Part shown: piece after piece, positions 60,052 through 64,000 of the stretch
Layout of the letters: each line of letters begins with the position of its first letter
Numbering within the stretch: position 1 is the stretch's first letter
Assembly (NCBI GenBank): GCA_947497905.1
Contig: CANMIH010000010.1
Location: forward strand, 1 to 64,000
DNA length: 64,000 nucleotides
Direction of reading: 5' to 3'
DNA from: an uncultured Pelagimonas sp.
GTDB lineage: Bacteria > Pseudomonadota > Alphaproteobacteria > Rhodobacterales > Rhodobacteraceae
Position numbers and translations under genes: made by a program
The notes under the pieces: model-generated
Database searches by the model: none
The model's input: only the letters and a program-made list of their open reading frames with translations
Told to the model about the DNA's origin: nothing

Positions 60052-61224
60052 ATGACAAAAACCACAGCTCCTCAAGGGTCGAATTCCACGCGCTCTCGGT
60101 CGCGAAACCGTCAGGTTGTGCTGGCGCAAATTCAAAGCGCGGGTGAAATGGGGCGGGCTGAAATTGCTCGGTCACTTGGGCTGAGCACACAGGCCGTGAG
60201 CAACATCATCGCCGATCTTCTTGCGGAGGGGTTGTTGGTTGAAAATGGGACACGGTCTATCGGGCGAGGTTTGCCCGCGGTGCTTTATGCACTGAATCCA
60301 TCCGGTGCCTTTGCCCTTGGCGTCGAAATTCGCCCCAACGCCATTTTTGTGGCACTGCTGAACATGCTGGGAGAGCCGGTCTATGAACAGCGGGTGCAAA
60401 GTCCCTCCACAGATCCAGGTGAGATTTGTGCGATCCTTTTGAAGCAGCGAGATGCGGCTTTGGGAGCGGCGCAGGCGCCGTTTGATCGGTTGTTGGGGGC
60501 AGGCGTTGTCATGCCAGGGCCTTTTGGCAAGACGGGCCTCTCGGGGAAGGGCACGGATTTGCCAGGATGGGATCAGGTTGATGCCCAGCCGCTGTTCCAA
60601 GAGGTGTTGGGGGTGCCGGTTGAGGTCAGCAATGACGCCAACGCCGCCGCAATGGCGGAACGGATCACCGGGGCAGCAAAGGGGCTGCAGAGCTATGCCT
60701 ATCTCTATTTTGGCATGGGTCTGGGATTGGGCTTGGTGTCTCAGGGGCATTTGATCCCTGGAGCCTTTGGCAACGCGGGTGAAATTGGCCATATTCCCGT
60801 GCCTTATGACGGTCGGTCGGTTCCTTTGGAAACTGTGCTCAGCCGGGCTTCTCTAACCCGATGCCTTCAGTCCGATGATCAGGAAAACATTGATTTTGAC
60901 CAGCTAAAGCTGATGTTTGTTGCCGGGGATGAGCGGCTCAACAGCTGGTTGGTCTCTGCCGCCACCGCGCTTGGTCATGCGTTGCACATCGTTGAAAACC
61001 TGTTTGATCCACAGACCGTTGTTCTAGGCGGTGCGATGCCCGAAGCTTTGCTGGATAAGCTTGTTGCGATGGTTGATCCCTCTATTGCCTCGGTGTCACA
61101 CCGCATGGACAACGATCTGCCACGGCTGCAGCGCGGTGTGTCTGGACGGATGACGGCGACCCGCGGGGCAGCCGCCCTTATTTTGAATCATACATTTACG
61201 CCGCAGATTGCTGTGGCCGCATAA
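60052..61224 (+). CDS. ROK-family transcriptional repressor
   Basis: This 390-residue regulator has an N-terminal winged helix (VVLAQIQSAGEMGRAEIARSLGLSTQAVSNIIADLLAEGLL, about residues 23-63) and a ROK sugar-kinase-like domain (VSNDANAAAMAERITGAAKG; GNAGEIGHIPV). The CxCGxxGCxE zinc motif normally found after GExGH is absent; the sequence reads PYDGRSVPLETVLSR. It should sense the imported sugar or its phosphate and repress the divergent operon and itself. The PIG-L gene follows 15 bp downstream and would be co-transcribed. Confidence 0.9.
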   Translation: MTKTTAPQGSNSTRSRSRNRQVVLAQIQSAGEMGRAEIARSLGLSTQAVSNIIADLLAEGLLVENGTRSIGRGLPAVLYALNPSGAFALGVEIRPNAIFVALLNMLGEPVYEQRVQSPSTDPGEICAILLKQRDAALGAAQAPFDRLLGAGVVMPGPFGKTGLSGKGTDLPGWDQVDAQPLFQEVLGVPVEVSNDANAAAMAERITGAAKGLQSYAYLYFGMGLGLGLVSQGHLIPGAFGNAGEIGHIPVPYDGRSVPLETVLSRASLTRCLQSDDQENIDFDQLKLMFVAGDERLNSWLVSAATALGHALHIVENLFDPQTVVLGGAMPEALLDKLVAMVDPSIASVSHRMDNDLPRLQRGVSGRMTATRGAAALILNHTFTPQIAVAA

Positions 61225-61239
61225 AATTTCAGGAAAAGC

Positions 61240-63603
61240 ATGCCCAAATCTGATCCAATACGTCTCGCCTCGGAGCGCATGACACCTCACATCGTCGAGC
61301 TGTGGCGTGCTTTGGTGCCCTTGAAATCCGTTGTGTCTTTTATGAACACCGGGGCGCATCCGGATGATGAGCATTCCGAAATGCTGGCTGCGCTCGCCTT
61401 TCGGGATGGGATAGATATCAGCTATGCCTGTTCAACACGCGGCGAAGGTGGCCAGAACAATATTGGTCGCGAAACAGGGGCCGCGCTAGGGGCTCTGCGC
61501 ACCGCAGAGATGGAGCGCGCTTGTGACATCCTGAACATGCGGATGCATTGGCTGTCAGAAAGTCCCGAAGATCCGATCACCGATTTTGGCTTCTCTAAAT
61601 CAGGCGTGGATACACTGGCCCGCTGGGGGCGGGCGCGTACCATTTTGCGGTTTGTCGATATTCTGCGGACCGAACGACCGGATATTATTTGCCCGACATT
61701 TTTGGATGTGCCGGGCCAGCACGGCCACCACCGCGCCATGACCGAATCGGCATACGCAGCTTTTGAGCTGGCGGCTGACCCGACCTATAAACAAAGTTTC
61801 CTTGCGCCATGGCAGGTGAAAAAGCTTTGCCTTCCCGCGTGGTCTGGCGCGGGCGACGCCTATGACGATGAAGCGCCGCCGCCTTCGGCGCATTTTGTGG
61901 TAGATGGGACGGGCGTTGAGCCGGTTTCGGGGTGGAGTTATGCGCGGATTGGACAACAAAGCCGGGCCTGTCATGCCACGCAGGGTATGGGCCGATGGGT
62001 GCCCGCAGGCGAGGAACGTAGCTTTCCTCTGCATCTGGCCAAAAGCGTTGGGTCGGCAGATGCTGACAGTCTGACCTCTGGCTTGGCCTTGGTTCTCACC
62101 GATCTTGCTGTGCCTGAGATCTCTGAACAACTTGCAGAGGCGCAGGGCGAAATGGACCTGGCCATCGCGAGTTTTCCTGAGACCGGGGCGATCCTCACCC
62201 ATGCCACGGCGGCGCTGCGGGCGGTGCGCGCGGCCATCGTGGCCTGTCCCGCTGACCGACGCGATGAGGTTTTGCACAAACTCACCCGCAAAGAAGAACA
62301 GCTCGCGGTTGTGGTGCGTTTGGCGGCACGGGTTGATGTGACGGGGCTGGTTGATAGGAATCAGATTTCATTTGGGCAAAGTGCCGATCTGACGATTGAA
62401 CGTCGTCAAGGAGTTGCCGACACATTGACTATCACACCTGAGGTGCGCCCTGGGTGGATTGCAACAGAAGCCTCTTTGGAGGTGACCGAGCAGGCACGGC
62501 CCACAAACCCCTATCCCGTCCGGTATTTTCCAAATGACCCGCCCCGGCCTTGTCTCAAGGTCGAGGTCGAGGCTCTGGGGGAGACAACACAGTCGTTTGT
62601 TCCATTGCATGTGACGCCAACGGCCGTGCCCTCTTATATCGGGGATCTGTCTCCAAAAGCGGATGTGCTCAACCTTGGCCAAGAGACTCGTAAGTTGCAA
62701 GTTAAGGTGAGCAATCTGCCTCCTCATATCGAGAAAATTGGCTTTGATATCCCAAGTGGATGGACACAGGCGCGGACCACTGATGGCATCGAGTTAAACG
62801 CGCCGCAGGATGTTGCGCCGGGTCTGTATTCCTTTGATTTGTTAGGGGATGGTCTGCCGCTTCAAAGCGTAACTCGCATTACGCAAGATCACGTCACCCC
62901 GCGTGTGATCTGTGCGCCTGCGCGCCTTGAAGTGCGGGTCATGGATGTCGCGCTGCCAACTGCCCGGGTCGGGTATATTGGGGCAGGGAATGATCGCGTA
63001 GATTATTGGCTGAACCGTCTGGGTGTGGACGTAAAATCGCTAAGCGATGCCGACCTCCACGATGAGGAGCGTTTGGCAGAGTTCGATTGTATCGTTGTCG
63101 GAATCTTTGCGATGAAGATGCGTCCGGGCTTGTTGGAACTGATGCCCAAGTTGCACCGCTGGACCAGAAAGGGCGGCAATTTACTTACACTCTACCATCG
63201 CCCTTGGGACAACTGGGATCCTCAAACGGTGCCGCCCAATCGATTGGAGATTGGTCAACCGTCGCTGCGTTGGCGCGTGACGGATGAGAACGCAACGGTG
63301 ACCTTGCTTGCACCGGATCACCCGGTGCTGCAGGAACCAAATGCGATTGGGCCCGAGGATTGGGCCAATTGGCATAAAGAACGCGGGCTTTATTTTGCCA
63401 AGGCCTGGGACGTGTCCTACCAGCCGCTTTTGGCCATGTCTGATGCCGGAGAGGCCCCTTTAAACGGCGCCTTGCTTGTCGCCGAAATTGGAGAGGGACG
63501 GCATATCCACACCTCTCTTATCCTGCATCATCAGATGGAACACCTTGTTCCCGGTGGGTTCAGGATATTGGCCAACCTGATTGCAAAACCGGGTCAGCCG
63601 TAG
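61240..63603 (+). CDS. Large PIG-L/LmbE-family deacetylase with C-terminal beta-sandwich and amidotransferase-like domains
   Basis: This 787-residue protein has an N-terminal PIG-L domain with zinc motif AHPDDE (H40, D42, D43) and the second motif QHGHH (H161, H163, H164). A central region of about residues 330-560 looks like tandem beta-sandwiches (NEW3-like). The C-terminal 210 residues resemble a ThuA/DUF4350 amidotransferase-like Rossmann domain (ARVGYIGAGNDRVDYWLNRLGVDV; CIVVGIFAM; GGNLLTLYHRPW). No signal peptide is seen, so it is probably cytosolic. PIG-L enzymes hydrolyse N-acyl amino sugars, so it may deacylate the substrate imported by the divergent operon. Confidence 0.85.
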   Translation: MPKSDPIRLASERMTPHIVELWRALVPLKSVVSFMNTGAHPDDEHSEMLAALAFRDGIDISYACSTRGEGGQNNIGRETGAALGALRTAEMERACDILNMRMHWLSESPEDPITDFGFSKSGVDTLARWGRARTILRFVDILRTERPDIICPTFLDVPGQHGHHRAMTESAYAAFELAADPTYKQSFLAPWQVKKLCLPAWSGAGDAYDDEAPPPSAHFVVDGTGVEPVSGWSYARIGQQSRACHATQGMGRWVPAGEERSFPLHLAKSVGSADADSLTSGLALVLTDLAVPEISEQLAEAQGEMDLAIASFPETGAILTHATAALRAVRAAIVACPADRRDEVLHKLTRKEEQLAVVVRLAARVDVTGLVDRNQISFGQSADLTIERRQGVADTLTITPEVRPGWIATEASLEVTEQARPTNPYPVRYFPNDPPRPCLKVEVEALGETTQSFVPLHVTPTAVPSYIGDLSPKADVLNLGQETRKLQVKVSNLPPHIEKIGFDIPSGWTQARTTDGIELNAPQDVAPGLYSFDLLGDGLPLQSVTRITQDHVTPRVICAPARLEVRVMDVALPTARVGYIGAGNDRVDYWLNRLGVDVKSLSDADLHDEERLAEFDCIVVGIFAMKMRPGLLELMPKLHRWTRKGGNLLTLYHRPWDNWDPQTVPPNRLEIGQPSLRWRVTDENATVTLLAPDHPVLQEPNAIGPEDWANWHKERGLYFAKAWDVSYQPLLAMSDAGEAPLNGALLVAEIGEGRHIHTSLILHHQMEHLVPGGFRILANLIAKPGQP

Positions 63604-63648
63604 GTCTTTGGGGTTGCTCTTGCCCTGAGCTTGGGCAACCCTCGGATC

Positions 63649-64000
63649 ATGCGTATTGTGATTTTTCTTTTGCTGGTGTTGGCGGCCTGTGGTCGGCCTT
63701 TGACCCCCTCTGAAACGGCCTATTTGCGCGCCATTCAGGGGGATGATGTCGACGTGTCGCGGGTCCGCATGCATGATGGGCATTTCGCCGGATCTGTGAC
63801 CTATCAGATTCCTGTGAGACCGCGCACCACATGCCAGCAACGCATCTGGCCCCCCCAGACCGAAGCAAAAACCGTTTCTGTCTCACCCGGTGCGACCGTG
63901 TTCTACAATCGGATTTTGTTTCGCAAAGACCTGTATCGCGACGATTTTCTGAAGGGGTTCCCTGAACAGATCGATCTTCTGGATGCGATGTTGTTTGCGC
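63649..64000 (+). CDS. Predicted lipoprotein, cut by the window edge
   Basis: The frame starts with ATG at 63649 and is open to the last base, giving at least 117 residues. A lipoprotein signal MRIVIFLLLVLAACG has lipobox LAAC. The mature part contains RMHDGHFAGSVTYQIPVRPRTTCQQRIW and ends in the visible stretch LYRDDFLKGFPEQIDLLDAML. I do not recognise the family. It lies 45 bp after the PIG-L gene. A hairpin-forming sequence (GGGTTGC with GCAACCC, 63610-63640) lies between but lacks a T-run. Confidence 0.72.
   Translation, partial: MRIVIFLLLVLAACGRPLTPSETAYLRAIQGDDVDVSRVRMHDGHFAGSVTYQIPVRPRTTCQQRIWPPQTEAKTVSVSPGATVFYNRILFRKDLYRDDFLKGFPEQIDLLDAMLFA

Noticed and set aside
63610-63640. Terminator between the PIG-L gene and the last lipoprotein gene
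   Set aside because: The arms GGGTTGC and GCAACCC are complementary, but the loop is long, an alternative inner stem competes and no T-run follows.
1-64000. CRISPR arrays, tRNA or rRNA genes, insertion sequences
   Set aside because: I saw no regularly spaced repeats, no tRNA or rRNA-like sequence and no transposase motifs on reading the window.

Overview
The window looks like part of an extrachromosomal replicon (a large plasmid or chromid) of a marine Roseobacter-group alphaproteobacterium (Rhodobacteraceae). This rests on a repABC cassette with parS-like palindromes, moderately GC-rich coding sequence, and typical roseobacter families: monomeric isocitrate dehydrogenase, HemP, a Hint-domain secreted-type protein, a DUF6478-like protein, TRAP transporters and methionine gamma-lyase. 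The genus cannot be fixed from the sequence alone. I saw no rRNA, tRNA, CRISPR array or insertion sequence.

Layout. 0.2-5.6 kb: a glycerate 2-kinase, two parS-like palindromes, then repC, a candidate antisense RNA, repB and repA (all on the minus strand). 5.9-9.8 kb: NADP-dependent isocitrate dehydrogenase, a tiny membrane ORF, hemP and a LacI-type regulator. 10.1-18.3 kb: an eleven-gene thiamin operon (thiD-O-S-G-E-F, then an HMP-precursor ABC transporter with two different TenA proteins) behind a promoter and a TPP riboswitch. 18.6-24.2 kb: a FabMG-like enoyl reductase, then an Lrp regulator diverging from methionine gamma-lyase and an AceE-like 2-oxoacid dehydrogenase. 24.2-30.8 kb: a MarR regulator diverging from a TRAP transporter and a 1067-residue cytosolic reductive dehalogenase fused to its own reductase. 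30.8-32.9 kb: a second Lrp regulator and a class V aminotransferase-fold enzyme. 32.9-38.9 kb: the urea ABC transporter urtABCDE. 39.3-43.8 kb: a Hint-domain protein, a lipoprotein, two uncharacterised proteins and a DMT exporter. 43.8-53.4 kb: a putrescine locus (potFGHI, PuuB-like oxidase, GntR regulator, class III aminotransferase), with a PepSY membrane protein inserted. 53.4-63.6 kb: a sugar-type ABC transporter operon with a PfkB kinase and an argininosuccinate-lyase homologue, diverging from a ROK repressor and a three-domain PIG-L deacetylase. The window ends inside a lipoprotein gene.

How the genes work together. Apart from replication and icd, the window is mostly import-plus-catabolism modules, each with its own regulator. 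MegL would split methionine into methanethiol, ammonia and 2-oxobutyrate, which the AceE-like enzyme could oxidise. The TRAP importer would bring in a carboxylated organohalide for the dehalogenase. The sugar operon combines uptake, amide hydrolysis (PIG-L), phosphorylation (PfkB) and a fumarate-type elimination (ArgH fold), a combination I do not recognise as a described pathway.

Most notable: the self-sufficient-type reductive dehalogenase with dedicated TRAP importer and MarR regulator; the PIG-L/ArgH-like/PfkB/ABC/ROK cluster with a clear inverted-repeat operator; the paired TenA_C and TenA_E enzymes; a 145-bp palindromic element splitting potH from potI; and stem-loops that follow each of four leading solute-binding-protein genes.
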